From NCBI GenBank assembly GCA_038380435.1, contig JAWZYU010000013.1:16133901-16197900 (forward strand): a DNA stretch of 64,000 bases, read 5' to 3'. Position 1 is the stretch's first letter. Every line of letters begins with the position of its first letter. The notes beneath the pieces are model-generated. The model was not told the origin of the DNA. It did not search any database and saw nothing but the letters and a program-made list of their open reading frames with translations. Positions 1 to 10,622 of this stretch are shown one piece after another. Source of the stretch: Ryuthela nishihirai. Taxonomy: Eukaryota; Arthropoda; Arachnida; Araneae; Heptathelidae. Both the position numbers and the translations under genes were made by a program.

Positions 1-40
1 CAGACGCTTAAATTGAAATGGGGTAATTTGTCAATATGGA

Positions 41-220
41 GGGTTGGTTTGTTTTACCTCTGAGCGGCAGTTTTTTTGCACACAATGGACTAAATGGCCA
101 GGTCACAAAGACCCCGAAGGCTCAGAGAAGATTGGGGGCGAGGAGATCCACTGGAACTGCTGTTAGGAGACAGGTACATGTTCTTTAGCGTACGCAGGGT
201 ATGGCTTTCCCGCATAAGGG
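41..220 (-). mobile_element. SINE-A, 5'-truncated copy
   Basis: The 3' part of SINE-A in reverse orientation, beginning with the GGTTGG / TTTTACCTCTGAGCGGC tail and running to the segment that reads GGGTATGGCT in this orientation. The tRNA head is missing and the copy is diverged. Confidence 0.8.
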
Positions 221-1984
221 TCAACAAATGGGAAGGGAATCCGTGATTCAGTCTTCTCAGACATTTCCTGTCGAAATGGTATCTTGGATCTTGAAGGACT
301 CTTGACTCTCGATGAAAAAATCTGAATCTAAGTCTCCTCTCATGATTGCACATCAAACACCATATTTCTAAGATCGAGTGAATTCAGAAATTCTGTAAGA
401 CTTTGAACTGTTTCGACGATATCCACAAATGAGCGAATTGATTCATAGCACACAGTCTGTCCAGGAAGTTCTCTTGGAATTTCAAAATTAAATTTATCGA
501 CGCTTCCACTTTTTTAGAGCTCATGTGGCACGTGCAAACAACCCTTTTTTATTTTGGCACTTGATAATTGGTTTAAAGGATTTGTTATTGAGCGTGAAAA
601 AAAAAAGAGATCAAAAACTCTTTATCGAATCTGATGGTCGTGGCTCCTTCTTTGGGGGAAGTTTTTCATCAATGAAAAAAAAAATTGTCAACCGAAACGA
701 CTAAAGCATCTCATCCGTTTACTTTTCTCAACTCTTCGCATTTCATGATCTATTGAAATGCAAACATCATCTGAAATAGAACATTTAAATAATGATAGTC
801 ACAGTCTCGCAAAGGTAAGGAATTTCGTTTAAAAACATTTGCTTATGTTCCAGTTGAAATCTCGAAGGGCTTTGTTCAAAAGACAGTTTAATAAACCCCA
901 AATAAACATCGTTACCATGAGAACGATTTAATTGTTACCAGATAGCAAGATGTTTCAACATCTTTATTAGTCGAATTGTGTGGCAATAATTTCAGCGTCG
1001 TTCCCGGAATGCTTCCAAAGGAGCGGATGTCAATTCAATAGAGGGATGAGAGCGACGACACACAAAATCCCACTCTGTTACGCTACTGTGTGCGAACTCT
1101 TGAATTCAAAATGACCGGAAATAATCGGCTTACCATTAAGGGAGGAAGGAATAACGACCCCAAATTAAGGTAAGAGGCAGATGTTATATCTAATTCTGTA
1201 TCAACGAAGTCTTTGCGATCAGAGGAAGCTGTATACCGGATTTGGGGCTCCTTGAGAAAGAACTTAAAGATACAAAAGATGGTGAGATTATGCGCACTTC
1301 ACAGATTCCTACGAGTAGCGTTGCAAGGAAGACAAACATTTAGTCATGTCTGGAAAATAAAAACCGAAAAGCAAATTAAGTAAAAAGTTCCCCCCCCCCT
1401 CCCAGAGAGTTATGAAAAATTAATTGGCAAATGATGCCACTTCGAATATTTACATGTTGCAGATAAATGAAAAAAAAAACAGAAAAAATTTATGAAGTAG
1501 AGAAAAATTCTTGGCCACGATTGTATTATGAGAGAGATTGTCAATACAACTCTTCTCAATATTAACTGCAGCCAGTTAATATTGCATTATAAGGGAAATA
1601 TCCAATACATAGCCCCATAGTATATATCTTGGGGAATATTATACATCGCCTTTCTCCCTCATTTCGACAGGGATAAAGATGATCCTTTTATTCAGAGGAA
1701 ATATCTTCCTCCTCCCCTTTGAAATATTTTTAAATGAAACTTTAAATTACAAACAATATCACTAATATATGAGATTTTTTTTCCTCTTCAGACACAGCAT
1801 AACATCTATAAGCTCAACGGAAAAATGGATAACCTATAGGGTTGATGCAAAAGCAATGGGAAAACACGCGGCGTGAAAGCAAAATCGTTCCCATGATTAC
1901 GCAATTTAATAGAGAATGTAATTACCATTAGTAGATATTGCCATGTTCCATTGACCTAGAAGTTTCAGATGCCATTTCTGTAGA
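221..1984. other. No gene recognised (AT-rich intergenic)
   Basis: Only short reading frames, homopolymer runs and a C-run near 1390. No conserved domain, splice-bounded exon or repeat family could be recognised. Confidence 0.6.
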
Positions 1985-1989
1985 AACGT

Positions 1990-2195
1990 TCTCCGTGGCA
2001 ACAAAGTCTGCAATACACTCTCCTCGTCATTCCGAAACATCCTATCGGAAATGAAATTGTTCAGGGATTGGAACGGACTGAAATCTGAGGGCGCTTGGTC
2101 CAGTCCCCATCCTTTCCCAACCCAATTGCTCTAACTTTCTGCTGTGTCTAATCAACATTGGGCTTTTTGTTATCATGGTGGAACAAAATTCCGTT
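1990..2195 (-). pseudogene. Relic of a mariner-type transposase (C-terminal part)
   Basis: Read on the minus strand in several frames, this segment shows ILFHHDN, which matches the mariner catalytic HDNA(R)PH region. It is followed by an LEQLGWE-like stretch, a LAPSD-F-like stretch and FRNDEE, in the order seen in mariner transposases. Frameshifts and stop codons interrupt it and no ITRs are obvious, so it is an old inactive fragment. The family call rests on these short motifs only. Confidence 0.6.
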
Positions 2196-2272
2196 TATAC
2201 AACGCCAGGAGTTAGACCATTGCTGCAGTTAAAGTGGTCCAACTTCTCGTAGTAGACATCTGGTATGATCTG

Positions 2273-2313
2273 AAACCATAAATAAATCTGAGACTCTGAT
2301 TTATTTATGGTTT
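2273..2313. repeat. Perfect 16-bp inverted repeat, 9-bp loop
   Basis: The arms 2273-2288 (AAACCATAAATAAATC) and 2298-2313 are exact reverse complements around the loop TGAGACTCT. It lies just beyond the mariner relic. Its function is unknown. Confidence 0.8.
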
Positions 2314-2625
2314 GGGACCAATTTTAAAAGCTCGTAATGGTTATCCTTCAATGCCATTGAACATCACAGAAGAATACAGTTCATGCTTGCTGTAGCCTGG
2401 GACGATTCTTCTGCTTGACACATTGATCTTTTAGACTATAATAAACGATTCACATTTCAACCCCTATAATGTTTCTGTGAACTGTCGGCTAGTTTGCTGA
2501 ACAAGCAACGAAGCACATGCAGTATAGCAAGTCGCCATGTTCTGATGTGGGATCCAGTTTAGACTACCCAGCTTTTTGCAGATGTCAAACCACAGAGGAT
2601 TTTTATCTTGCGTTACAATGAAATG

Positions 2626-2824
2626 CCGTCCCGTAGCCGAGTGGTTAGCGCGCTTGGCTGCTGATCTCAGGGACCTGGGTTCGAGCCCCGGATAAGGCAT
2701 GGATGTTCGTATTGTTTTTCTGCTGAGGTCCTGCCATCCTCTCAGATCTTCTACTGTGGCATATAAACTGACAGGCTCCTGTCAGACCTCTGTGGCAAGC
2801 AGCTGCTTGAGGGGGTATTTATTT
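2626..2824 (+). mobile_element. SINE-B, full-length, with target-site duplication
   Basis: A tRNA-like head has an A box near GCCGAGTGGTTAGCGCG and a B box GGTTCGAGCCC. The family body and the AAGCAGCTGCTTGAGGGGG tail follow, ending in TATTTATT. The 13-bp direct repeat TTACAATGAAATG flanks it exactly (2613-2625 and 2825-2837), showing a retroposed insertion. Confidence 0.93.
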
Positions 2825-2837
2825 TTACAATGAAATG

Positions 2838-3613
2838 GGAAGTCATTATTCGTGATTTCCCAAAACAAATGTACGATAAAAGTTTAAAAAGAATACTTTT
2901 CTCAAATATGAAAAGTAAATTAAAAATGAATATGCAAAGTACAAACATTTACTATTGCATTCAAGTTAAAAAACATTAATATTAGATTTTATTTCGTAAT
3001 GGGATTTAAAGAAGATATTCTTTTAAAGCTTTAAAACTTTTATTTCTTTTATCGAGGCCATTATTAAATAATATATTTTCTGTTGCGATTTCGTTTATAT
3101 TTATGTAAGTATAGGAGAATTTGTTTTTCGGAATGAGGGCAAAAGTATATGGTTTACTGCTTCTGGATTTAAAATGTAGACAATTTGGTGATTTTTTTTA
3201 AATTTTATAAAGAATTTGATATCCTGATTTAAATTCGTAATCTGTTAATTTCTTCTAATAGTTTTCTGGGTATATTTGTTTCTATAAAGTAATTAATTTT
3301 AATTGATTATATCTAAAATTATTATAAAATAAGCCATTAAATTTGAAGCATTTATCTGTTAAAAAACAAATTAAGAAATATGAATTTAAGTTCAATATAA
3401 AAGGTAGAGATTTCAGTATAGTTTTGCAGCATTTTAGCTAAAAAAAAATACATGTTCATTTTCTTTAATTCCATATGACTTGGTATCCATTAAAACTTGA
3501 TTAAATTTTTATTAACTTTTTTGTGTTTAAAAAATTGATATAGAAATTTTTTACAAATTGTATAGTATAAATCTTGTAGTAATGTTTAAAGAGCTCTTTT
3601 TTGAGTGTGGAAA
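2838..3613. other. AT-rich DNA, no gene seen
   Basis: Very AT-rich sequence with short frames only. No transposon family, exon or RNA gene was recognised. Confidence 0.6.
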
Positions 3614-3757
3614 TGACGAAGACTGATTAGTGTTGATCAGCTGTTTCAATGATGAAGACTGATTAGTGTTGATCAGCTGTTTCAATGATGAAGACTGATT
3701 AGTGTTGATCAGCTGTTTCAATGACGAAGACTGATTAGTGTTGATCAGCTGTTTCAA
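3614..3757. repeat. Four tandem copies of a 36-bp unit
   Basis: Four consecutive units share the core GACTGATTAGTGTTGATCAG, differing only at a C/T position near the unit start. Because 36 is a multiple of three, the minus strand stays open and reads a 12-residue repeat. I see no reason to treat that as a gene. Confidence 0.9.
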
Positions 3758-4033
3758 TGAATGTCCACATGAAATTTCGTTCAGCAGTGCCTTCAAATGG
3801 TCATCATTCAAAATCCACTTCGAAGTTCATTTAAGATCCGACAGCCAGCCAGCTGACTTGCCATACCACCAGTAACAGTTGCTTTTAGAGATCACTTAGT
3901 CCCCATAAGCTTTGCACAGTTCATGCACACATCCTTGGACAACATTTCTGAATATGTACGGCATGGTGGAGGCCAATTTTCTCATTGGAGGCTAATTACA
4001 CCCTGTTCTTACAACACCTTGAGCATGATGGGA

Positions 4034-4227
4034 TTTTTTTGTTGTTTTACCTCTGAGCGGCACTTTTTTGCACACCATGGGCTAAACGGCCAGGTCACAT
4101 GGATCCCGAAGGCTCAGAGAAGGTTGGGGGAGGGGACCCACTGGAACAGCTGTTGGGAGACAGATGGTAGCCTCCCGTCAAGGCCATCCAGCGTGTTCTT
4201 TAACGTGCACAGGGTATGGCTCTCCCG
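4034..4227 (-). mobile_element. SINE-A, 5'-truncated, with target-site duplication
   Basis: The SINE-A 3' half is in reverse orientation and stops before the tRNA head. The 11-bp direct repeat GCATGATGGGA flanks it (4023-4033 and 4228-4238), so the truncation happened at insertion, as in target-primed reverse transcription. Confidence 0.9.
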
Positions 4228-4709
4228 GCATGATGGGAAGGAAACACGCATCTTGTGTTGCAATTCTGTAATGCCTGTTGCCACTTGCACGGACTCAATG
4301 TAGGTACAGAACGTCATTAGCCACGCACGCGCTTTTACATTTACAAGTGTTTTCCGCTGCACGTTTCCCCGTCAACGGCAAATGCGTGGTGCGCGATTAT
4401 TCCCATTACTTTTGCATCAACCCAATACATTTAGGTTTTGTAAGTTGTCCATTTTCAGTTGAACACTTTAACTTTCGAAGCATATTCAGAAACGTTTTAA
4501 ATCGAAAAACACTTCTCTGTTGGTGAATCCTTCATTTGAATTTACTAGTTTTGTAATTATAAGACCCTACAGGGTGCTTGTAAGCGTTCTCTTATTTCAC
4601 CATTTAGAACCATATCACCATTATTATAAAATATGAACTGTTATTACAAGATATAAAAAAACACTTTTCAATGTACCTCTCCTTCTCGCAAATATGAGGT
4701 GAAGGGAAA

Positions 4710-5270
4710 TCACTCACTCTCATCTTTCAACGAACTCGACATCTTCACCTGAGCGCGATCCGTATCTTCTTCCTCTTCTGAATCCTCTTCCTCCTCCTCG
4801 TCATCATCCGGGTCCTGCAAAGGATCCATTCTTCCCCACACCGGAGATGACGTAGAGGATAACCGACGGATGTCATTGACCCCTTTCACGATGGAAGGAT
4901 TCTCGAGTTCGTCGCGCGTCTTGCTCTGCCAGATGTAAAAGGGATGCAAGTGCCTCGGACTCGGCTCGGTCGAGTAGCTGAAGGAGTCCGAAGTGGTGGC
5001 GAAGGGGTAGCCGAGACCGACGGTGGGAGGATGTCTGAAGACGGGTGCGCTGGTGCGCTCGGGCTGACGGGCTCCGAGGCGAGCCTCTGCGCAGCATCGG
5101 AAGAAGTAGAAGCAGCAGTGATAGTTCTGGCGCTGCTGGTTCGTGAAGCACGTGGAGCAATAGGGCGGCCTTCGCAAGGTGTATGGATTCTGGGCCGAGG
5201 CGAGAGAATCGCAAATGAGGAGCATCGTCACGCACGTGAGGAAGAGTCGCACTGGTGAGGGGCAGGCCAT
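4710..5270 (-). CDS. Secreted cysteine-rich protein with acidic C-terminal tail
   Basis: The 186-residue product has a hydrophobic signal peptide (about residues 1-26, ending SLASA). Next come a six-cysteine block near residues 38-60 with spacing C-x2-C-x10-CC-x5-CC, a Pro/Ser/Thr-rich middle, and an Asp/Glu run near residues 154-170. The start is chosen because this ATG directly precedes the signal peptide and lies about 48 bases below a TATA box. The cysteine spacing resembles that of penaeidin-type antimicrobial peptides and of the three short peptides in this window, but overall identity is low. The stop codon overlaps a good donor (AGA|GTGAGT), so the coding sequence may continue in another exon. 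Secretion is well supported; the function is unknown, with host defence or another extracellular peptide role possible. Confidence 0.72.
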   Translation of the reverse strand: MACPSPVRLFLTCVTMLLICDSLASAQNPYTLRRPPYCSTCFTNQQRQNYHCCFYFFRCCAEARLGARQPERTSAPVFRHPPTVGLGYPFATTSDSFSYSTEPSPRHLHPFYIWQSKTRDELENPSIVKGVNDIRRLSSTSSPVWGRMDPLQDPDDDEEEEEDSEEEEDTDRAQVKMSSSLKDESE

Positions 5271-5316
5271 TGCTTTTGGTGATGACAGTGATGACCGAAG
5301 ATCAGGCGCAGACCAA

Positions 5317-5325
5317 GTATATAAC
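5317..5325 (-). promoter_or_regulatory. TATA box of the 4710-5270 gene
   Basis: The minus strand reads GTTATATAC, about 48 bases upstream of the ATG at 5270. An initiator-like TCATCA lies about 30 bases downstream of the TATA, which is normal arthropod core-promoter spacing. Confidence 0.6.
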
Positions 5326-5329
5326 TCTA

Positions 5330-6118
5330 CGGAAAGGAGGAAATGGTGAGTCAGGAGCAGCAGCCCTCAGTTACGTCAGAGAAGAATCGCTTTTATTTCG
5401 AAATTGCCAATTCTGGTGAGGAGATGTGGCGTGACACTCGCTCAGTTGATCGTTTCCCGGTTGTCGGAAGTGAAGAGAAGGGGATTGCACTTCGTCGAAT
5501 GGGAAAACATCAGGGAAGGATCACCAATGAATGGCTTACGTCACAGTCAAGTCTGTTGTCGCTTCATCTTTTCGTCTTGTTCCTCGGGTAATCCCGATCA
5601 CTGCTCCCTAAGAAAAAAGATATTAAAACTTTAGACGTTTAATTTTCTTTTTTTTTAAACTTACATTTTCAATTTATTACGTACTTTGACTTTTGACTTT
5701 AATTTGCATATTCTGGAATGCGTCATGTTTCAGGAAGAGGTCGACTCTTGGATCGAAGTCGAAATCTTAATGTTTAAAATTTGGGGAAAATTTTTAGAAG
5801 AACGTCATCGGTCATCTAAAAACTGTCGATCCAAGCGAAGGCTTCACAAGAAGCAGTTCAGCATTATGGAGGTATGTCGCTTCTTAAAATCATCGCTTCA
5901 AAGGAAGTGACCTCACAGGAAACTGGAGCGTTAACTAGCTGCAAAAGCTTGCCTTTGCTGTGAGGTCACAGTCCATTGTTAGCAATGGAAACCTTTGAAA
6001 AGTCTGATAACGCTAAATTCCTTTCTGTGTCGAAGAATATTCATTCGGTTAATCTGTACATTGAAAGCATCACTCGCGTACAATTGTGCAGATCTTTACG
6101 AAGGAATGTTTGTAGAGG
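5330..6118. other. Intergenic, no gene recognised
   Basis: Upstream flank of the secreted-protein gene. Short frames only; none has a recognisable domain or splice context. Confidence 0.55.
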
Positions 6119-6119
6119 T

Positions 6120-6308
6120 GAGAATCCCCTCAAGCAGCTGCTTGCCACAGAGGTCTGAGAGGGGTCTGTTAGTTTAATATCCACAGTAGAAGGTCTGAGG
6201 ATGGTGGGACCTCAGGAAAGACAAGCGTTCGTGCCTCACCCGGGGCTCCAATCCAGGTGCCTTAGATCAGTAGCCAAGCGCGCGCTACCACTCGGCCACG
6301 GGACGGCA
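6120..6308 (-). mobile_element. SINE-B, near full-length
   Basis: Reverse-oriented SINE-B with the CCCCTCAAGCAGCTGCTTGCC tail at the left and a degenerate tRNA head (CACTCGGCCACGGGACGGC) at the right. Confidence 0.9.
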
Positions 6309-6455
6309 CTCCGCCATACCACAATTGAAATATCGAAGGAAGATCCGCGAATGTGGATTTGAAAGACGCCATTAATTGAAGAGAAATAACCATTTGAAAT
6401 AAGAGTCATTTCTTAACGATCAAATGGAGAAGTTCATGAACAATGTCCCTTTATT

Positions 6456-6973
6456 GGTTGTTTTACCTCCGAGTATTATTTTCTTTTTTCTTTGCATCAA
6501 ATGGCTACGTCAGGAGGACCATTAAAGGCTCAGAGAAAGTTGGAGGAAGCGGGTGGGGTGTGTTACCTCTGAGCGGCACTTTTTTGCACACCATGGGCTA
6601 AATGGCCAGGTCACAAGGACCCCGAAGGCTCAGAGAAGGTTGGGGGAGGGGACCCACTGGAACAGCTGTTGGGAGACAGATGGTAGCCTCCCGTCAAGGC
6701 CATCCAGCGTGTTCTTTAACGTGCACAGGGTATGGCTCTCCCGCACACGGGGCCACGGCTTAACGTCCCCGACGGACGGCGGCTTTCCAAGCCCATCGGT
6801 GTCCCCTGCTGACCGTGGGCAGGGCGAGGAATTTTGCGGAGATAAATCTCAACGCTGACCCAGCTGGGACTCGAACCTGCGAACTATAGATTACGAGCCT
6901 GGCGCGCTACCGACTGAGCCACCCCCGCCCTCCCGTCAAGGCAATCCAGCGTGTTCTTTAACGTGCACAGGGT
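6456..6973 (-). mobile_element. Nested SINE-A: old copy split by a newer copy
   Basis: A degenerate SINE-A tail (6456-6545) is followed by a complete, better-preserved SINE-A (about 6546-6929, ending in the head GAGCCACCCCCGCC). SINE-A sequence then resumes (CTCCCGTCAAGGCAATCCAG..., 6930-6973). The older element has lost its middle. Confidence 0.8.
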
Positions 6974-7920
6974 GATTCAAAGTGAGCTTATTATTGATTA
7001 GCAGGTCCAAGTCGAAACATCGTCATAAGCTCCCTTGACACACACTCGGAAAGGAATATTTCGAAAATGAGACTCTATGGAAAAGTGGAGTTTCTGTCGT
7101 GAGGGCAGTCAAGAACCACTCTGCTGGACAAATAGAAACTGAGGAGCCTACGAGACTGCGCAGTTGGCACTTCGAAGAGAATTTTGGTCGATTGGCAGGT
7201 GAGCGATAGGCCAATGGCAGATGAGAATTTCGTAGGGTCAAGTGCGCAGTCTCAGAGTCTCCCCATGGCTTCTGCAGTTGCCCTTCGCCAATTGTGCGGA
7301 CTTCTCATTGTTTTGAAGAGTTCTATTCCAATCGGGGAAGAACTAGCCAATCAGAGAGAGACTTCTTCCGACGAACAAGCATTCAGATTGGAACAGAAGA
7401 AAAGGAAGTCAGTTGAACGAGATATGATGCAAAGCGGAAGTTGACTAGGAAGCAAGAAGCGATAGAAGTTGCTTGGAAAGAGAAGGAAGTTATGAGACTA
7501 GATGAAGGAAGAAACGGAAGATTATTCGATAGATGATGATGAGAGAATACGATGATTTGGAAGAGGAAAAATGGGTTCCAATATAAAACTCGGAGGAAAT
7601 AAAAAGATTTAGGAAAGATGCTTGGCAAAGGGAAGAAAAAAAAATTAATAAAAAAGTGTCAAAAGTTTTCCATGGAGGATGAAATTAGCTCACTCTAAAC
7701 TTGCCTTTATTTTCATTTTCCTATTTTATCGCCAAAGCAAAATCAAATCATTTTTTCTGACCCTTTGGTTCCGAGGCACAGTGGCGAGGTTAGCAATGGA
7801 TTTCTCTGATTGCAATTTCTTAAAGAAATTCCTTATGCGCTGCGGAAGCCTTTATGATGCCTCTCATCTTAGGAACCTTCGTAAAACACTGAACATTTCA
7901 ATACGTCAGTTTCTTTGTAC
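6974..7920. other. Unassigned intergenic sequence
   Basis: Contains an imperfect inverted repeat around 7150-7255 (GACTGCGCA / TGCGCAGTC) and purine-rich stretches near 7400-7640. No gene was recognised. Confidence 0.5.
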
Positions 7921-7970
7921 CCTGCTTCACAATGACTTAAATGGACCAGGTCACAAGAACCCTCCAGACT
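7921..7970 (-). mobile_element. Short SINE-A fragment
   Basis: About 50 bases resemble the SINE-A tail region (CTTAAATGGACCAGGTCACAAG). Strongly diverged. Confidence 0.5.
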
Positions 7971-8047
7971 AAAAACATATTATGATATTATGAAGGAAAG
8001 ACAGTGTGCAATGCTTACGAAGTCATTGAGCTCATTTTTAGACATGA

Positions 8048-8353
8048 TGTTCCCAGGTTCGAGTCCTTATTGTACAGGGCTGAGATTTTCCCCCACTTTC
8101 ACCTTCAGTGGAAGACACCTATGGGTACGTAAAGAGAGCCGTCCGTCGGCTCAGATGTTAAGCCGTGGCGCCCTATGCACGAGAATATTAAACTGAAACC
8201 TGCCGGCGTTAAAGAACAAGATGGATGGCTTTGACCAAAGGCTTCCATCTGTCTCCTAATAATGGATCGCCTTTCCCTCCTCCTCCCTGCGAGCTGGCCA
8301 TTTTTATCCTCTTGTGTGCCAAAAAGGGCCACTCGGAGGTAAAACAACCCGAT
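8048..8353 (+). mobile_element. Diverged SINE-A, missing most of the head
   Basis: Runs from the B-box region CCAGGTTCGAGTCC through GTTAAGCCGTGG and GTTAAAGAACA to GAGGTAAAACAACCC. Many substitutions show an old copy. Confidence 0.8.
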
Positions 8354-8841
8354 CCGTCAAAGTCGTCCGCTATTTCCTTTAGCTTTAATCATCACGTGGA
8401 TATCCATCGGAATGTCGGTCACTTCCGGCAGCCAGCTTTGCGATCCTCTTCATTTTCTCTCGGAGGGAAAGAAGGTGACGCGAAAGTTCTTTTCTTACTT
8501 CGCATTTCACCATCAAAATTCTGAAGGAAATTTTAAATCATTATTTTTATAATTTTAATTGTTTACATTCTGATCGATTTTTTAAATTTATTCTCAGATT
8601 CGTATACAAAAGATTTAATTTATTCCTCCAATCCGCCATATTGAGTGTTCTTGCTCTTTTGATGTTCCACGTCATGTCAACAGAAGTTGCTTGAATAATT
8701 CTTATTCCATTGATGGGCAACGCGAATTATTCGCATCAGTAAAGCACCGGGGGGGGGAGTTATTGAGTCACAATCCCCCCCCCCTTTAGGGTTTCAGTGA
8801 CATATTTTTAAGCCGTGAAGATATCAGCAAGATTGAATCAT
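8354..8841. other. Unassigned; G- and C-runs near 8745-8785
   Basis: Contains a CACTTCCGG (ETS-like) site near 8420 and facing G9/C10 runs around 8750-8785. No gene was recognised. Confidence 0.5.
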
Positions 8842-9220
8842 GTTGGTTTGTTTTACCTCTGAGCGCCACTTTTTTGCACATAATGGGCTAAATGGCTAGA
8901 TCACAAAGACCCCAAAGGCTTAGAGAAGGTTGGGGGAGGGGATCCACTGGAACAGCTATTAGGAAGCACATGGTAGCCTCCTTGTCATGATCATCCAGCG
9001 TGTTTTTTAATATGCACAGAGGATGATTCTCCTGCACACGGGGACACGACTTAACATCCTATCCGACGGACGACGTCCTTTCCAAGACCATCGGTGTCCC
9101 CTACTGACCGTGGGCAGGGTGGAGAGTTTTACGGAGGTAAATCTCAACGCTGACCCAGGCGGGACTCGAACCTGGGAACTAAAGATTACGATCCTGGGTC
9201 GCTACCGACTGAGCCGCACC
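8842..9220 (-). mobile_element. SINE-A, full-length but diverged
   Basis: Reverse-oriented element from GTTGGTTTGTTTTACC to the head GACTGAGCC. A short direct repeat, ATTGAAT, lies at both edges. Confidence 0.88.
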
Positions 9221-9904
9221 ATTGAATGAGGTCAAGCCCTCCCTCCTCTAAATAACACTCAAACGTCCCTCCCTTTCCATTAGAACTTCATTAGTTATAC
9301 TAAATCAATTACATATTTAATTGAGAAAAGTTTTTTTAAAAAAAATTTTCCGAATTCTTTTCTTACGTAAGAAAACCAACAAAAGGCCTGCTTACAAACG
9401 CCATTTTCAAAAAAGAAGAGCAGTGGGAAAAATGAAATATTCATCTGGGGGAGTTCAAAACTCCACTGGAGCTTAAAGGCTAATCGATTAATGATCGAGA
9501 CCATTTTCAGAAAGTGATCAACGCCTCATTGTGTAAAAGAAATGATCTTCTTACCTCTCGAAGCAAACGAAGAGACGGGAAGAAAACATCGAACGGAGCC
9601 AGAAAGAAACAGGTAACATTCGCGTGCCGGAGACTAACGCCAATTCCGGGAACTTTGTTCTTTCGCCGCAAGGTCTGCTGGGAGAGTGACGTCACGTCCT
9701 CTCCCTCGCTGCCTTCCTCTCCGATGTGTTGCAGGATAGGAGAAAAGCGGATGTCGGTCAGGAAATAGTTCCTCGCAGATGGATCTCCATCTTTAATCAT
9801 TTGGCCTTTCTCAAGAGGAAAGGCCACCTTTATTAATAAGCCAGAAACAATCGCCTGTCTAAGAATTTGCAATTAATGTAATACTAACGTTAATAAAAAA
9901 AATA
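9221..9904. other. Unassigned sequence with a consensus CRE
   Basis: A perfect TGACGTCA palindrome lies at 9687-9694 within a GC-richer patch (9590-9740). A promoter is possible, but no TATA box or exon with splice signals could be tied to it. Confidence 0.4.
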
Positions 9905-10310
9905 ATAAATACCCCCTCAAGCAGCTGCTTGCCACAGAGGTCTGACAGGAACCTGTCAGTTTATATGCCATAGTACAGGGGTGGGCAAATAGCGGCCCGC
10001 GAGCCACATTCGGCCCGCTAAGAGTTTTTTGTGGCCCGCCAAGACAGTCAGAAAAATCCGCCTTGAACCGAGATTTCCTTCCCGTGCGCGACCGAAGATT
10101 CGTCTCGTATTTTCCACTAGGATGGCCACGTCAATACGCATGCGCAGTGTAGATACGAAAACAATTGCCCACCCCTGCCATAGTAGAAGGTCTGAGAGGA
10201 TGGCAGGCCCTAGCAGAAAAACGACACAAACAGCCATGCCTTACCCGGGGCTCGAACCCAGGTCCCTTAGATCAGTAGCCAAGCGCGCTAACCACTCGGC
10301 CATGGGACGA
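9905..10310 (-). mobile_element. SINE-B interrupted by a hAT MITE
   Basis: The SINE-B tail is at 9908-9975 and its tRNA head at 10186-10310 (GGGGCTCGAACCCAGGTCCC), with a hAT-type insertion between them. Without the insertion the SINE is a normal full-length copy. Confidence 0.92.
9976..10177. mobile_element. hAT-type MITE, 202 bp, with 8-bp TSD
   Basis: The terminal inverted repeats are CAGGGGTGGGCAA and TTGCCCACCCCTG, flanked by an exact 8-bp duplication, CCATAGTA (9968-9975 and 10178-10185). The CAGGGGTGGGC ends and the GCGGCCCGCGAGCC interior are typical of Charlie-like hAT elements. It has no coding capacity. Confidence 0.92.
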
Positions 10311-10437
10311 TGGTTATGAAATTTAAGGCAATGTTCTTTTTATACCTAGTAATAAGCAGTAGCTTTTATAAAATGAGATTAATCGTCTGTTTCAACCCTT
10401 GTTTAAGATCTGTCAAGGACTTGCTCATCTGTTAGAG

Positions 10438-10614
10438 CACTGGTTCTCAACCTTTCATGCTTCACGTACCCCCTGGATATGTGTATGTAACTGTCGTACC
10501 CCTTGTACAGATAGATAGAACTACAGTTATTGTATAACAATGGTTATTTTTACTTTGTTGCTAGATCTAACGACTTTTGATCTCCCACGGCGTACCCCAC
10601 GTTGAGAACCTCTA
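10438..10614. mobile_element. hAT-type MITE, second family, copy 1
   Basis: The ends CTGGTTCTCAACC and GTTGAGAACC resemble the CAGNGGTTCTCAA termini of hAT elements. A near-perfect 8-bp duplication, (T/A)GTTAGAG, flanks it. A second copy lies at 35068-35255. Confidence 0.78.
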
Positions 10615-10622
10615 AGTTAGAG

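Noticed and set aside
2626..2700. Genuine tRNA genes at SINE heads
   Set aside because: The heads lack proper acceptor-stem pairing and a 3' T-run terminator, and each continues into a SINE body.
3614..3757. Possible CRISPR-like array
   Set aside because: The four 36-bp units are contiguous with no spacers, and the genome is eukaryotic.
4873..5258. Alternative frames over the secreted-protein gene on both strands
   Set aside because: The 4710-5270 frame has a signal peptide, an ordered cysteine block and a TATA box; the others have none.
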